From positions 26,765 to 90,764 of the forward strand of contig NZ_SKFG01000017.1 of NCBI RefSeq assembly GCF_004344915.1: DNA of 64,000 nt. Direction: 5' to 3'. The stretch comes from Paenibacillus albiflavus (lineage in GTDB: Bacteria; Bacillota; Bacilli; Paenibacillales; NBRC-103111). The translations under genes and the position numbers were made by a program. Positions within the stretch are counted from its first letter, which is position 1, and every line of letters starts with the position of its first letter. The notes below the pieces were generated by a model. It was not told where the DNA came from, ran no database searches, and saw only the letters and a program-made list of their open reading frames with translations. This document shows, piece by piece, positions 35,951 through 44,788 of the stretch.

Positions 35951-36035
35951 TAGAATTTATTACATTTGTATCATAAATCCTAAGTAATACCTTAAGAAAC
36001 GCATCCGTCCTTAAAGACGGTCAAACCGTTTCTTC
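35951..36035 (+). repeat. two-hairpin interspersed repeat, copy B (full)
   Basis: Hairpin 1 is TAGAATTTAT (35951-35960) with ATAAATCCTA (35973-35982, one mismatch). Hairpin 2 is AAGAAACG (35994-36001) with CGTTTCTT (36027-36034) around CCGTCCTTAAAGACGG. It overlaps the 3' end of the minus-strand AraC gene. Confidence 0.8.
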
Positions 36036-36808
36036 TGGCTCTGCTCAAATAATAGAAGCGGGAGATTAATAACAATCGGCGGGTCCTGTGGAAGCGGTTC
36101 GCGCAAGCAGATGGATACATCCTGATCTGTTGCAGCATCCACCTGGATTGCAGACTCATAGTTTCCACGTAAGGATTTGTCGAGTAAGAAATAATCCTTC
36201 GGATTTAGACTCCATGCGATGCCTGCTGCCAGCAGATGGTAAGTGCCATGCGGAATTTGATGGAATGTGCAAGATCTTGCGTTCTGGTTAATAGCTGTAC
36301 CCATGATAGGTCGCTGGTCTGGGATAGGACGTGGGAATAAGCCAACAAAAATAATGCCACGAAATGATGATGGTGCTGTAACGCGGCATGTGAGTCTGGG
36401 AAGACTTCCTGATTTGGCTTCAACCGTATCCAATTTGAGATTCTTATGCTCCCATTCATTCATGTGACTGGTTAGTTGCTTGGAAGTGCGATGAAATTGT
36501 TTAGGAGACACGCCTACAAATTGTTTAAATCGTGTATTGAAGGAGCCTGCGCTCTGGAATCCGATTGAATGAAGGATTTTGACAAGCAGGGACGATTCTT
36601 TCAGCAGGTTCACTTTGCCTGTTTCGATTCTCAGGGCCGATAAATATTGTCTTGGCGATATGCCTGTCACTTGCTTGAATATTCTTATAAAATGATACGG
36701 ACTATATCCAACATGTGCAGCAAGCTGCTCTGAAGTAAGCTCTTCATCTAAATGTTTACGCATGAATTCGATTGCCTGCAGAACGGACTTTAGGTGAATA
36801 TCGTTCAT
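36011..36808 (-). CDS. AraC-family regulator
   Basis: 265 residues. The N-terminal AraC HTH pair reads IEFMRKHLDEELTSEQLAAH, GYSPYHFIRIFKQVTGISPR, QYLSALRIETGKVNLL and FKQFVGVSPKQFHR. The C-terminal half (about 130-250) is an effector-binding domain of unknown ligand: LPRLTCRVTAPSSFRGIIFV, FLLDKSLRGNYESAIQ. The ATG at 36808 has AGGTGG five bases upstream, better than GTG 36817. The last residues KKRFDRL and the TAA stop are encoded by repeat copy B. Confidence 0.85.
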   Translation of the reverse strand: MNDIHLKSVLQAIEFMRKHLDEELTSEQLAAHVGYSPYHFIRIFKQVTGISPRQYLSALRIETGKVNLLKESSLLVKILHSIGFQSAGSFNTRFKQFVGVSPKQFHRTSKQLTSHMNEWEHKNLKLDTVEAKSGSLPRLTCRVTAPSSFRGIIFVGLFPRPIPDQRPIMGTAINQNARSCTFHQIPHGTYHLLAAGIAWSLNPKDYFLLDKSLRGNYESAIQVDAATDQDVSICLREPLPQDPPIVINLPLLLFEQSQKKRFDRL

Positions 36809-36926
36809 CGTGACCACCTACTTTGGGATATGTATCTTTGTCTCCAGTGTAATTTAATTGGAATTAAAAATGAAGAGATGTTTTCCTGTGCGCGAAGAGC
36901 TGTCCATAACCTAATTGAAGAATTTA

Positions 36927-36935
36927 TGTTATAAT
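36927..36935 (+). promoter_or_regulatory. extended -10 promoter of the mazG-like/yybS/gdpP operon
   Basis: TGTTATAAT is a consensus extended -10 (TGnTATAAT). No good -35 box is visible. It would place repeat copy C in the 5' UTR. Confidence 0.5.
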
Positions 36936-36972
36936 CGAAGGCAAATCCTTGTAAGAAGGGCTGAGCTTGCTT

Positions 36973-37015
36973 AAGGAACGCATCCGTCTTTAAAGACGGT
37001 AAAACCGTTTCTTTT
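36973..37015 (+). repeat. interspersed repeat, copy C (second hairpin only)
   Basis: AAGGAACG (36973-36980) pairs with CGTTTCTT (37006-37013), the one changed base giving a G-U pair, around CCGTCTTTAAAGACGG. Hairpin 1 is absent. It is in the leader seven bases before the AAGGAGGG Shine-Dalgarno of the next gene. Confidence 0.75.
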
Positions 37016-37037
37016 TGCATGTAAGGAGGGAAACAGG

Positions 37038-37349
37038 TTGTCCAATAACGAGAGGGACCTTGATTTAGCTAAGCGGGTTAAGGTCATTGAATGGCTTAAG
37101 ACAGAAGTGATTGATCAGGCGGCACATCTGCTTAAAGCGATTTGGGAAGGCAGCAGCAGCAAGATTATCGATGCGCTGGCGAGCTTGATTTCAAGCGCTT
37201 ATATACTCGGGAGACGACTTGGCATATCCTATCGTCGTTTAGATGAAGCTGTTTTGGAAAAAATGAAACAACATAGAGCGGAAGGCCACCAACTAGAAGA
37301 TTGGTACGGAGACATTTCTGCACTCGAAGACCATATTTCTAAGAGGTGA
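37038..37349 (+). CDS. MazG-like family protein
   Basis: 103 residues, TTG start with AAGGAGGG nine bases before. The helical pattern KVIEWLKTEVIDQAAHLLKA, then ISSAYILGRRLGISYRRLDE and RAEGHQLEDWYGDISALEDH, matches short MazG-like proteins found next to yybS in Bacilli. A nucleotide pyrophosphohydrolase role is possible, but the acidic metal-binding set is incomplete to my eye. It overlaps the next gene. Confidence 0.7.
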   Translation: MSNNERDLDLAKRVKVIEWLKTEVIDQAAHLLKAIWEGSSSKIIDALASLISSAYILGRRLGISYRRLDEAVLEKMKQHRAEGHQLEDWYGDISALEDHISKR

Positions 37350-37354
37350 ACCCC

Positions 37355-38272
37355 TTGCATAAACAAACCTTAAAATCTTTGCTTTGGACTGTGGCATATA
37401 CGATTTTACTCCTATCCACAATCACAACATTTTTACCTATTACGATATGTTTACTTATGATTCCTGTGATGGCGCTAGCCGTTCTAGAAACGCCTCTAAG
37501 GTTCATATTATTTGTGCTACCAGCTTTCATCATTGCTTATTTGCTAGCAGGCTCCTTAAGTCCTGTCGTGTTGATTCTCGGCTTATTCTTCTTGCCGGCA
37601 GGAATTGTCATGGGAAGCTTGCATAAGAAGCGTAAATCCGCACGAACAGTCATTACAGCGGGTACAGTTGCACTGCTCTTTGAAATGCTCATATGTCTTG
37701 TTATTGCAACATTATCTGGCTATAAAGTCATCGGTGGTTTTCGCGAAATGTCCAAAACTTATTTGGACACTATCCAACCGCTCTTACAAGGTGTGATGTC
37801 AGGTGATGCTGAGAAAGCGTTCATCGACACGATGATCGAGATGATTCCTACCTTATTGATTATGATGTCGATTTTCTGGGCATTTGTAACACATGGACTT
37901 GGCCGTGTATTCCTGAGCATGTCTGGAACGGAGGTTTCAAGACTCAGACCGCTTCGTGAATGGATGCTTCCAAGAAGCTTTGTGTGGATCTATCTGCTGG
38001 TTTTACTGTTCAATATGTTCGTAAGTACGGAAGGCAAGTCGGTTCTGGGGGCAATGGTGACCAATCTGTATCCGCTGCTGCTGTTTGCATTCGCAATCCA
38101 GGCAGTGTCTTTCTTTTTCTTCCTTACGCATACGACGAATAAAGGCAAAGCGTTGCCAGTTCTTAGTATTATTGCCTTGATTTTTCTACCACCAGCGGTA
38201 TTTGTATATAGCTTCATTGGCTTGTTTGATGTAACATTTGGCTTAAGGGATCGTTTTCGCAAAAATAAATAA
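37355..38272 (+). CDS. yybS: DUF2232 (YybS) membrane protein
   Basis: 305 residues with about eight hydrophobic segments, DUF2232 family. A TTG start at 37355 with AGAGGTG upstream is preferred; GTG 37346 is possible and would overlap the MazG-like gene by four bases. It resembles ECF-transporter S components. It precedes gdpP, as in B. subtilis. Confidence 0.82.
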   Translation: MHKQTLKSLLWTVAYTILLLSTITTFLPITICLLMIPVMALAVLETPLRFILFVLPAFIIAYLLAGSLSPVVLILGLFFLPAGIVMGSLHKKRKSARTVITAGTVALLFEMLICLVIATLSGYKVIGGFREMSKTYLDTIQPLLQGVMSGDAEKAFIDTMIEMIPTLLIMMSIFWAFVTHGLGRVFLSMSGTEVSRLRPLREWMLPRSFVWIYLLVLLFNMFVSTEGKSVLGAMVTNLYPLLLFAFAIQAVSFFFFLTHTTNKGKALPVLSIIALIFLPPAVFVYSFIGLFDVTFGLRDRFRKNK

Positions 38273-38289
38273 GATGGGGAGCTATCAGA

Positions 38290-40254
38290 ATGCCTAAGTT
38301 CCTTATGAAACGGTGGCACGGACAGCACATGCTGTGGGCATACGCAGTTATATTGCTAGCGACGGTTGCATTATTCGTATATAACTGGATACTCGGACTA
38401 CTGTTTATTGTATTGGGTGGTTTATTAGTCTTAATGTCCATTCGTGCAGAGAAATCTTTTTATAAAGACTTGAATAAGTATATCGCCTCTATTTCTTATC
38501 ACGTTCGCAAGGTGGGAATTGCTGCTTTTCAGCATCTGCCTGTTGGCGTTGTAATTTATAATGAGGACCGCAAAATTGAGTGGCATAATCCTTATATCCC
38601 GCAAATGTTAGGTTGTGATTCTGCCATTGGCGAATTGCTGCAGGATATTTTTCCTTATCTAAAGGGTCGTAAGGATAAGGAAGATTATCATCTAGACATG
38701 ACGATCTGTGACCGCGTTTATGATGTATGGGTGAAGCCTGTTGAACGGGTGATCTATTTTCAAGACATTACGGTGTTCTCGGAGCTGGAGCATAAATATG
38801 AGGTAGAGAAACCGACGATTGGGCTTCTTATGATGGATAACTGGGACGAGTTGACCCAGGGCATGGATGACCAGTCACGCAGCTTGTTGCTAGCCAAAGT
38901 AATGGGTGTTATTACAGATTGGGCGCTGAAGAATGATATTTATATGCGCAGAATGTCGTCAGATCGTTATCTCTTATTGATGAATCGCTTGACGCTTAAC
39001 AATTTGGAAGCAACACGTTTTGATGTTCTGGATGATGTTCGGGAGCTAACAGAAGAACACAAAATTCCGATGACCATTAGTATGGGGCTTGCAACCGATG
39101 GGGATCGGTTAATTACACTTGGTCAGATGGCGCAGGCGAGCTTAGATATGGCGCTAGGCCGTGGAGGCGATCAGGTTGCTGTACGGATTGGCCAGAAGCT
39201 GTCTTTTTATGGCGGGCGGTCTAATGCGGTTGAGAAGCGTACGCGAGTTCGGGCCAGAGTAATCTCGCATGCGCTGCGTGATCTGATTAAAGAAAGCGAC
39301 AAGGTCATTATTATGGGACACCGTGTCCCGGATATGGATGCGATTGGTGCAGCGATTGGTGTGCTGAAGGCGGTGGAGACCGTTGGCAAGGAAGGCTATA
39401 TCGTACTTGAAGGCGTAAATCCATCGATCCACAAAGTGATGGAACTCATAAACGAAGATCCTAAGCTTGCGCCACGTTTTATTACGCCTGATCAAGCGCT
39501 TCAGATGATTACGCTGAGAACTCTTGCCGTGGTAGTAGATACACATAAAGCTTCTATGCTGGCTGAACCTAAGCTGTTATCACTAACAGCAAGGGTTGTG
39601 GTGATTGACCACCATCGCCGTAGTGAGGATTTCTTATCGGATGCGACACTGGTGTATATGGAACCTTATGCATCTTCAACCTGTGAACTTGTAACCGAGC
39701 TTCTGCAATATATCCACGAGAAGCTGAAGATGGAAGCAATGGAATCGACCGTGCTGCTTGCCGGGATTGTTGTGGATACGAAGAGCTTTACCCAGCATAC
39801 AGGTGCCAGAACGTTCGAGGCAGCCTCGTATTTGCGGCGAAATGGTGCCGATTCGGGTGTGATTCAGAGAATGCTCAAAGAAGATTTGGTATCTTATATT
39901 GAGAAGGCGGAGATTATCAAGCATACTGAAGTTATGTATGATTATGTTGCACTTGCAGTTGCTGAACCGAATCGCCAATATTCTCAATTGCTCATAGCGC
40001 AAGTTGCCGATACGCTGCTCGAAATGACGCATATAAGGGCCTCATTTGTTGTCGCCAAGCGACCTGATGGACTCATTGGGATATCCGCAAGATCAATGGG
40101 CGATATGAATGTGCAGATTGTAATGGAGCGATTAGGCGGCGGTGGGCACCTAACGAATGCAGCTACTCAGCTTGACGGCTTACTTAGTGAAGCAGTGGTT
40201 AAGCTGCGGAACGTACTCAAAGAAATCGAAGAGGAAGAGGGGTTATTCGAATGA
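38290..40254 (+). CDS. gdpP: c-di-AMP phosphodiesterase GdpP
   Basis: 654 residues. Two N-terminal membrane helices, a PAS domain (VGVVIYNEDRKIEWHNPYIP), a degenerate GGDEF domain (DRYLLLMNRLTLNNLE) and a C-terminal DHH-DHHA1 phosphodiesterase: MGHRVPDMDAIGAAIGVLKA, VVIDHHRRSEDF, GIVVDTKSFTQHTGARTFEA and the GGGGHLTNAA motif. It hydrolyses c-di-AMP at the membrane, controlling potassium, wall homeostasis and beta-lactam tolerance. Its stop overlaps the rplI start (ATGA). Confidence 0.95.
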   Translation: MPKFLMKRWHGQHMLWAYAVILLATVALFVYNWILGLLFIVLGGLLVLMSIRAEKSFYKDLNKYIASISYHVRKVGIAAFQHLPVGVVIYNEDRKIEWHNPYIPQMLGCDSAIGELLQDIFPYLKGRKDKEDYHLDMTICDRVYDVWVKPVERVIYFQDITVFSELEHKYEVEKPTIGLLMMDNWDELTQGMDDQSRSLLLAKVMGVITDWALKNDIYMRRMSSDRYLLLMNRLTLNNLEATRFDVLDDVRELTEEHKIPMTISMGLATDGDRLITLGQMAQASLDMALGRGGDQVAVRIGQKLSFYGGRSNAVEKRTRVRARVISHALRDLIKESDKVIIMGHRVPDMDAIGAAIGVLKAVETVGKEGYIVLEGVNPSIHKVMELINEDPKLAPRFITPDQALQMITLRTLAVVVDTHKASMLAEPKLLSLTARVVVIDHHRRSEDFLSDATLVYMEPYASSTCELVTELLQYIHEKLKMEAMESTVLLAGIVVDTKSFTQHTGARTFEAASYLRRNGADSGVIQRMLKEDLVSYIEKAEIIKHTEVMYDYVALAVAEPNRQYSQLLIAQVADTLLEMTHIRASFVVAKRPDGLIGISARSMGDMNVQIVMERLGGGGHLTNAATQLDGLLSEAVVKLRNVLKEIEEEEGLFE

Positions 40255-40703
40255 AAGTAGTATTCTTACAGGATGTTAAAGGCCAAGGTAAAAAAGGTGA
40301 GGTTAAGGAAATTTCAGATGGTTATGCTAATAACTTTTTGCTTCCACGTAAACTAGCGACGCCAGCTACACAAGGCTCGATAAATACGCTTGAACAACAC
40401 AAACAAGCCGAATTGAAACGCAAAGCGCAGGAGCTTGCTGACGCACAAGTACTAGGTGAGAAAATTAATGCACTTACTGTTAAAGTTCACACGAAATCAG
40501 GCGAAGGCGGCAAGCTATTCGGTGCGATCTCCACGAAGCATATAGCTGACGAGCTAGAGAAACAACATAAGCTTAAACTCGATAAGCGCAAAATGCTACT
40601 AGAGAACCCGATTCGTTCACTAGGCGTAACGAAGGTTCCTGTTAAATTACATCACGATGTAACTGCTTCGCTTAATGTGCATGTGCTTGAAGAGAGTAAA
40701 TAA
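40251..40703 (+). CDS. rplI: 50S ribosomal protein L9
   Basis: 150 residues: MKVVFLQDVKGQGKKGEVKE and GYANNFLLPRKLATPAT, then a long helix and a C-terminal domain beginning KSGEGGKLFGAISTKHIADE. Binds 23S rRNA at the base of the L1 stalk. Four-base overlap with gdpP. Confidence 0.96.
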   Translation: MKVVFLQDVKGQGKKGEVKEISDGYANNFLLPRKLATPATQGSINTLEQHKQAELKRKAQELADAQVLGEKINALTVKVHTKSGEGGKLFGAISTKHIADELEKQHKLKLDKRKMLLENPIRSLGVTKVPVKLHHDVTASLNVHVLEESK

Positions 40704-40784
40704 TTTAAGGCGATGCTTACGAAGTAGTTTTGTCTGAAACATATGGATCAAATTTCAAATACAAAACTTGTAGGAGGTGAGGTT

Positions 40785-42170
40785 ATGAACGAAGAGATGT
40801 TAATCGATCGAGTGCTGCCGCAGAACGTTGAAGCGGAACAAGCGGTGCTGGGTGCGATTCTGCGCGATAGCGAGACGATGATTACAGCGATGGAGCGGTT
40901 AACGCAGGACGACTTCTTCCGTCCAATTCATCAGCGTATATTTGAAGCGATGATCGATTTGGCGAATGAAGAGGAGCCGATTGATTTAATTACGCTGACT
41001 GCCAAGTTGAAGGATAAAGGGCAACTTGAGGAGTTAGGCGGCGTTACGTATTTGTCTGAGCTTGCCAGTGCGGTTCCGACTGCGGCGAATATCGAATATT
41101 ACGCTGCAATTGTTGAAGAGAAGTCGATCTTGCGGCGGCTCATCCGTACAGCGACTGGGATTGTCTCTAGCGGCTTTGCTAGCGAAGAGGATGTCAGCAT
41201 GTTGCTAAGCGATGCCGAGCAGCGCATATTCGAAATTTCGCAGCGACGTAATGCGAACGGGTTTATTTCCATTCGCGATGTGCTAATGGATGTATTTGAG
41301 CGAATCGAGTTCCTCTATTCGCACAAAGGCGGCACCTCGGGCATCCCGTCTGGATTCCCAGATCTCGATAAGATGACGAATGGCTTCCAGCGTTCCGACC
41401 TCATCATCGTTGCAGCCCGTCCATCTGTTGGTAAGACCGCGTTCGCGCTTAACATCGCGCAGAACGTCGGTGTAAGAGCGAAGGAAACGGTCGCGATCTT
41501 CTCCCTTGAGATGGGCGCGGCACAGCTAGTCAATCGTATGATTTGCGCGGAAGCGAATGTGGATGCGGGTAGATTGCGTACTGGTCAGCTTGAGCCAGAA
41601 GATTGGGAGAAGCTGACGATGGCAATAGGCTCGCTATCGGAATCACAAATTTACATCGATGATTCCCCTGCCGTAACCGTGGCGGATATTCGTGCCAAAT
41701 GCCGTCGTTTGAAGCAGGAGCATGGGCTTGGCATGATCTTAATCGATTATCTTCAATTGATTGCGGGTCGCGGTAAGGGTGATAATCGTCAGCAGGAAGT
41801 ATCGGAAATCTCCCGTACACTTAAGCAGATTGCAAGAGAGCTGAATGTTCCTGTCATCGCGCTCTCGCAGCTAAGTCGTGGCGTTGAACAGCGGCAGGAC
41901 AAGCGTCCGATGATGTCTGACCTTCGTGAATCAGGATCAATCGAGCAAGATGCGGATATCGTAGCGTTCTTGTACCGTGACGATTACTATGACAAAGAAT
42001 CCGAAAAGAAGAACACGATCGAGATTATTATTGCAAAGCAGAGGAATGGACCTGTAGGTACCGTTGAGCTCGCATTTCTTAAACATTATAATAAGTTCGT
42101 TCCTTTGAGCCGTCAGCAGGAGATGGGGGCAGCACCGATGGCTGCAGCGGCAGGAGGAGTACCTTATTAA
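40785..42170 (+). CDS. dnaB: replicative DNA helicase DnaB (DnaC of B. subtilis)
   Basis: 461 residues. The N-terminal domain (LPQNVEAEQAVLGAIL) is followed by the RecA-like helicase core with Walker A AARPSVGKTAFALNIA, Walker B MILIDYLQLI, the LSQLSRGVEQRQDKRP loop and DLRESGSIEQDAD. Hexameric fork helicase. The ATG at 40785 has TAGGAGGTGAGG upstream; the frame is open 14 codons further but without homology. Confidence 0.95.
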   Translation: MNEEMLIDRVLPQNVEAEQAVLGAILRDSETMITAMERLTQDDFFRPIHQRIFEAMIDLANEEEPIDLITLTAKLKDKGQLEELGGVTYLSELASAVPTAANIEYYAAIVEEKSILRRLIRTATGIVSSGFASEEDVSMLLSDAEQRIFEISQRRNANGFISIRDVLMDVFERIEFLYSHKGGTSGIPSGFPDLDKMTNGFQRSDLIIVAARPSVGKTAFALNIAQNVGVRAKETVAIFSLEMGAAQLVNRMICAEANVDAGRLRTGQLEPEDWEKLTMAIGSLSESQIYIDDSPAVTVADIRAKCRRLKQEHGLGMILIDYLQLIAGRGKGDNRQQEVSEISRTLKQIARELNVPVIALSQLSRGVEQRQDKRPMMSDLRESGSIEQDADIVAFLYRDDYYDKESEKKNTIEIIIAKQRNGPVGTVELAFLKHYNKFVPLSRQQEMGAAPMAAAAGGVPY

Positions 42171-42273
42171 TTCAATATCGGATAAACACAAAACTCCAGG
42201 GTAGTGACATCAGTCAACAAATGCGAAGTTAGCAAATGGACGGATGGAACTATTTTGGAGTTTTTGCGTATTA

Positions 42274-42360
42274 TAGAATTTAAAACTTTGGTGTCGTAAA
42301 TTCTAAGTAATACCTTAAGAAACGCATCCGTCCTTAAAGACGGTGAAACCGTTTCTTCTT
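42274..42360 (+). repeat. two-hairpin interspersed repeat, copy D (full)
   Basis: Hairpin 1 is AGAATTTA (42275-42282) with TAAATTCT (42297-42304). Hairpin 2 is AAGAAACG (42317-42324) with CGTTTCTT (42350-42357) around CCGTCCTTAAAGACGG. It is in the ~400-base dnaB-purA gap, upstream of the purA promoter. Otherwise that gap holds no gene. Confidence 0.8.
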
Positions 42361-42479
42361 GTTTGAATTACTTTTTACAGACTAGGAATACTATGAGAAA
42401 CGCGTTGTTTCAAGGAAATAATAAAGTATTAAGAATTTCCGAACATTTCCTATTCAGGGACAAGTATCGTTCGTTTTTA

Positions 42480-42508
42480 TTGACTTTGAAACCTCAGATT
42501 GCTAAAAT
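42480..42508 (+). promoter_or_regulatory. purA promoter
   Basis: TTGACT (42480-42485), a 17-base spacer and TAAAAT (42503-42508), about 60 bases before the purA ATG. Confidence 0.6.
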
Positions 42509-42568
42509 AATAATGCACAAAAAGCCAAATGGCAATAAGAGGTGGATTCACCTAACGGAGGTTACGCG

Positions 42569-43855
42569 ATGTCAACGGTTGTTGTAGTTGGAACCCAATG
42601 GGGCGACGAAGGTAAAGGTAAGATTACGGATTTTTTGGCAGAGAGTGCTGAAGTCGTATCTCGTTACCAGGGTGGTAATAATGCAGGACATACTATTTTG
42701 ATTGATAATAAAAAATACAAATTGCAAATGATTCCTTCAGGTGTATTTTATGAAGAGAAGATTTGTGTGATCGGGAACGGAATGGTTATAAATCCTCAAG
42801 CACTGATTGAGGAAATTGAATATGTACGCAGCAACGGCTTCTCGGCGAAGAATTTGCGTATTAGCGATCGTGCGCATGTTATTATGCCTTACCATTTAGT
42901 ACTTGATGGTTTAGAAGAGGATAGCAAAGGCGATAACAAAATTGGTACAACACGTAAAGGTATCGGTCCTTGCTACATGGATAAAGCTGCTCGTAACGGT
43001 ATTCGAATTGCAGATCTAATGGATCCGGAAGAATTCGAAATGAAAGTTCGTCGTCTAGTAGCTGACAAGAATCGTGTAATCGAGCAAATGTACGGAGCTA
43101 AAGGTCTTGATGCGGATTCTATCCTTAAAGAATACTTGGAATATGCGGAATTCCTTCGTCCATACGTGACAGATACATCTGTAGTCCTTAACGATGCGAT
43201 CGATCAAGGCAAACGTGTACTATTCGAAGGTGCGCAAGGGGTTATGCTGGATATTGACCAAGGTACGTATCCATTCGTTACTTCATCCAACCCGACTGCT
43301 GGTGGTGTATGTATCGGTGCGGGCGTAGGTCCGACGAAGATTCACCAAATCATCGGCGTGGCGAAGGCCTACACAACTCGTGTTGGTGATGGACCATTCC
43401 CGACTGAGCTCAAGAATGAAATCGGCGATTTGATTCGTGAAAAAGGTTTTGAATACGGCACAGTAACGGGACGTCCTCGTCGTGTGGGTTGGTTCGATTC
43501 CGTCGTTGTTCGTCACTCACGTCGCGTGAGTGGACTAACAGGCTTGTCCTTGAACTCCATTGACGTTCTTACAGGACTTGAAACGGTTAAAATCTGCACA
43601 GGTTACATGTACCGTGGAGAATTGATTGAGCATTACCCTGCATCGCTTAAAATGCTAGCAGAATGTACGGCTGTATATGAAGAGCTTCCAGGCTGGAACG
43701 AAGATATTACAGGCGCTCGTACATTAAGCGATCTGCCAGATAACGCACGTCATTATGTTGAGCGCGTATCTCAGCTTACAGGTATTCCGATTTCGATCTT
43801 CTCTGTAGGTCGTAACCGTGAACAGACCAATCTGGTTCGCCCTATTTATGCATAA
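42569..43855 (+). CDS. purA: adenylosuccinate synthetase
   Basis: 428 residues. [18 protein letters not shown] (GTP P-loop and catalytic Asp), [25 protein letters not shown], the [20 protein letters not shown] segment and the C-terminal NRE-T region are intact. Makes adenylosuccinate from IMP, aspartate and GTP. The ATG at 42569 has CGGAGG upstream. Confidence 0.97.
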   Translation: MSTVVVVGTQWGDEGKGKITDFLAESAEVVSRYQGGNNAGHTILIDNKKYKLQMIPSGVFYEEKICVIGNGMVINPQALIEEIEYVRSNGFSAKNLRISDRAHVIMPYHLVLDGLEEDSKGDNKIGTTRKGIGPCYMDKAARNGIRIADLMDPEEFEMKVRRLVADKNRVIEQMYGAKGLDADSILKEYLEYAEFLRPYVTDTSVVLNDAIDQGKRVLFEGAQGVMLDIDQGTYPFVTSSNPTAGGVCIGAGVGPTKIHQIIGVAKAYTTRVGDGPFPTELKNEIGDLIREKGFEYGTVTGRPRRVGWFDSVVVRHSRRVSGLTGLSLNSIDVLTGLETVKICTGYMYRGELIEHYPASLKMLAECTAVYEELPGWNEDITGARTLSDLPDNARHYVERVSQLTGIPISIFSVGRNREQTNLVRPIYA

Positions 43856-43878
43856 GCTCGGTTGATATAGATAAAATG

Positions 43879-43914
43879 AAAAACCTCTCACAGATTCATG
43901 TGGGAGGTTTTTTG
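43879..43914 (+). terminator. purA terminator
   Basis: AAAACCTCTCA pairs with TGGGAGGTTTT (one G-T), followed by T run. Confidence 0.85.
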
Positions 43915-43918
43915 TGCG

Positions 43919-43947
43919 TATTTAAGGACGGTGAAACCTTTTCTTTG
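43919..43947 (+). repeat. interspersed repeat, copy E (3' half)
   Basis: TTTAAGGACGGTGAAACC then TTTTCTTTG corresponds to the 3' half of hairpin 2 in copy D with two or three changes. The 5' arms are missing. It follows the purA terminator directly. Confidence 0.6.
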
Positions 43948-44025
43948 TGGTAATAGTTTCAATCAATTCTTATTGGTTAATACTGTATAGGGGGAGAGGC
44001 AACATTCTAGCAGAGGTGAATATAG

Positions 44026-44610
44026 ATGTCTTGGATCAAATGGCTTGTGAGAGTTGCGAGCGGTGCAATTGTAGTCTCTCTTATTACGTTAATCATGACT
44101 TGGTATGTTGTCAGTTTAGTAGTGACCAATATTTGTGAGCAGTTGAAGCTTCCAGCGGACATGATTCCACAGGTTCAACTATCCGATGTCCTGACAGGTA
44201 TGTTCCACAAACCCGAACCTGGTAAATCCAAAGCGAATAATCTGGAGCCGAAAGAGAGTACACAGCCTCTAGAGCAGTCAAATGTGCCGAAAGATTCAAC
44301 TGAGGTAAAGGGTTCCCCGGCACCCGAGAGTGATGGAGCAATTGGTGTATGGAAGCAAAATAATCAAATTGTCATGGATCGTGACGCGATAATCAAACTG
44401 AAAGATGAGATTTCAACTGAGGATAAGATGAAAATATTCAATATCATCTCAGCGAAGGTGCCAGAGAACGACATTCAGACGATATCGAAGCTGCTCGAGA
44501 ATGGTCTTACCAATGAAGGATTGGAACAGATGCAAGAAATTTTGTGGAACCGACTGGATTCGCAAGAATATCAAGAGTTAATGGGGATTCTAGACTTAAA
44601 TAACCGTTAA
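44026..44610 (+). CDS. single-pass membrane protein of unknown function
   Basis: 194 residues. One N-terminal membrane helix (GAIVVSLITLIMTWYVVSLV), a Ser/Pro/Glu-rich linker (about 65-108) and a helical C-terminal domain (DEISTEDKMKIFNIISAKVP, LNNR end). It sits between purA and an M23 peptidase in the order common to Paenibacillus. I do not recognise the family; a role in envelope or spore assembly is a guess from context. Confidence 0.65.
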   Translation: MSWIKWLVRVASGAIVVSLITLIMTWYVVSLVVTNICEQLKLPADMIPQVQLSDVLTGMFHKPEPGKSKANNLEPKESTQPLEQSNVPKDSTEVKGSPAPESDGAIGVWKQNNQIVMDRDAIIKLKDEISTEDKMKIFNIISAKVPENDIQTISKLLENGLTNEGLEQMQEILWNRLDSQEYQELMGILDLNNR

Positions 44611-44646
44611 AAAATAGGCCAAATAAGCGGCACATGTAGCCATTTG

Positions 44647-44676
44647 TTGAACAAACGAGAAGGAGTGTGGTAGAAT
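44647..44676 (+). promoter_or_regulatory. candidate promoter of the M23 peptidase gene
   Basis: TTGAAC (44647-44652), an 18-base spacer and TAGAAT (44671-44676), 113 bases before the ATG. Confidence 0.45.
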
Positions 44677-44788
44677 TAGATTTGTGTGAAACTAGAAAAC
44701 TTAGGAAATGAACTCATAGCGCTCAAGCAATGGGATCTTATTTCCTTGTTCGTTTTGCATAAATCTATTAAATTCAAGGGAGAAGAGC

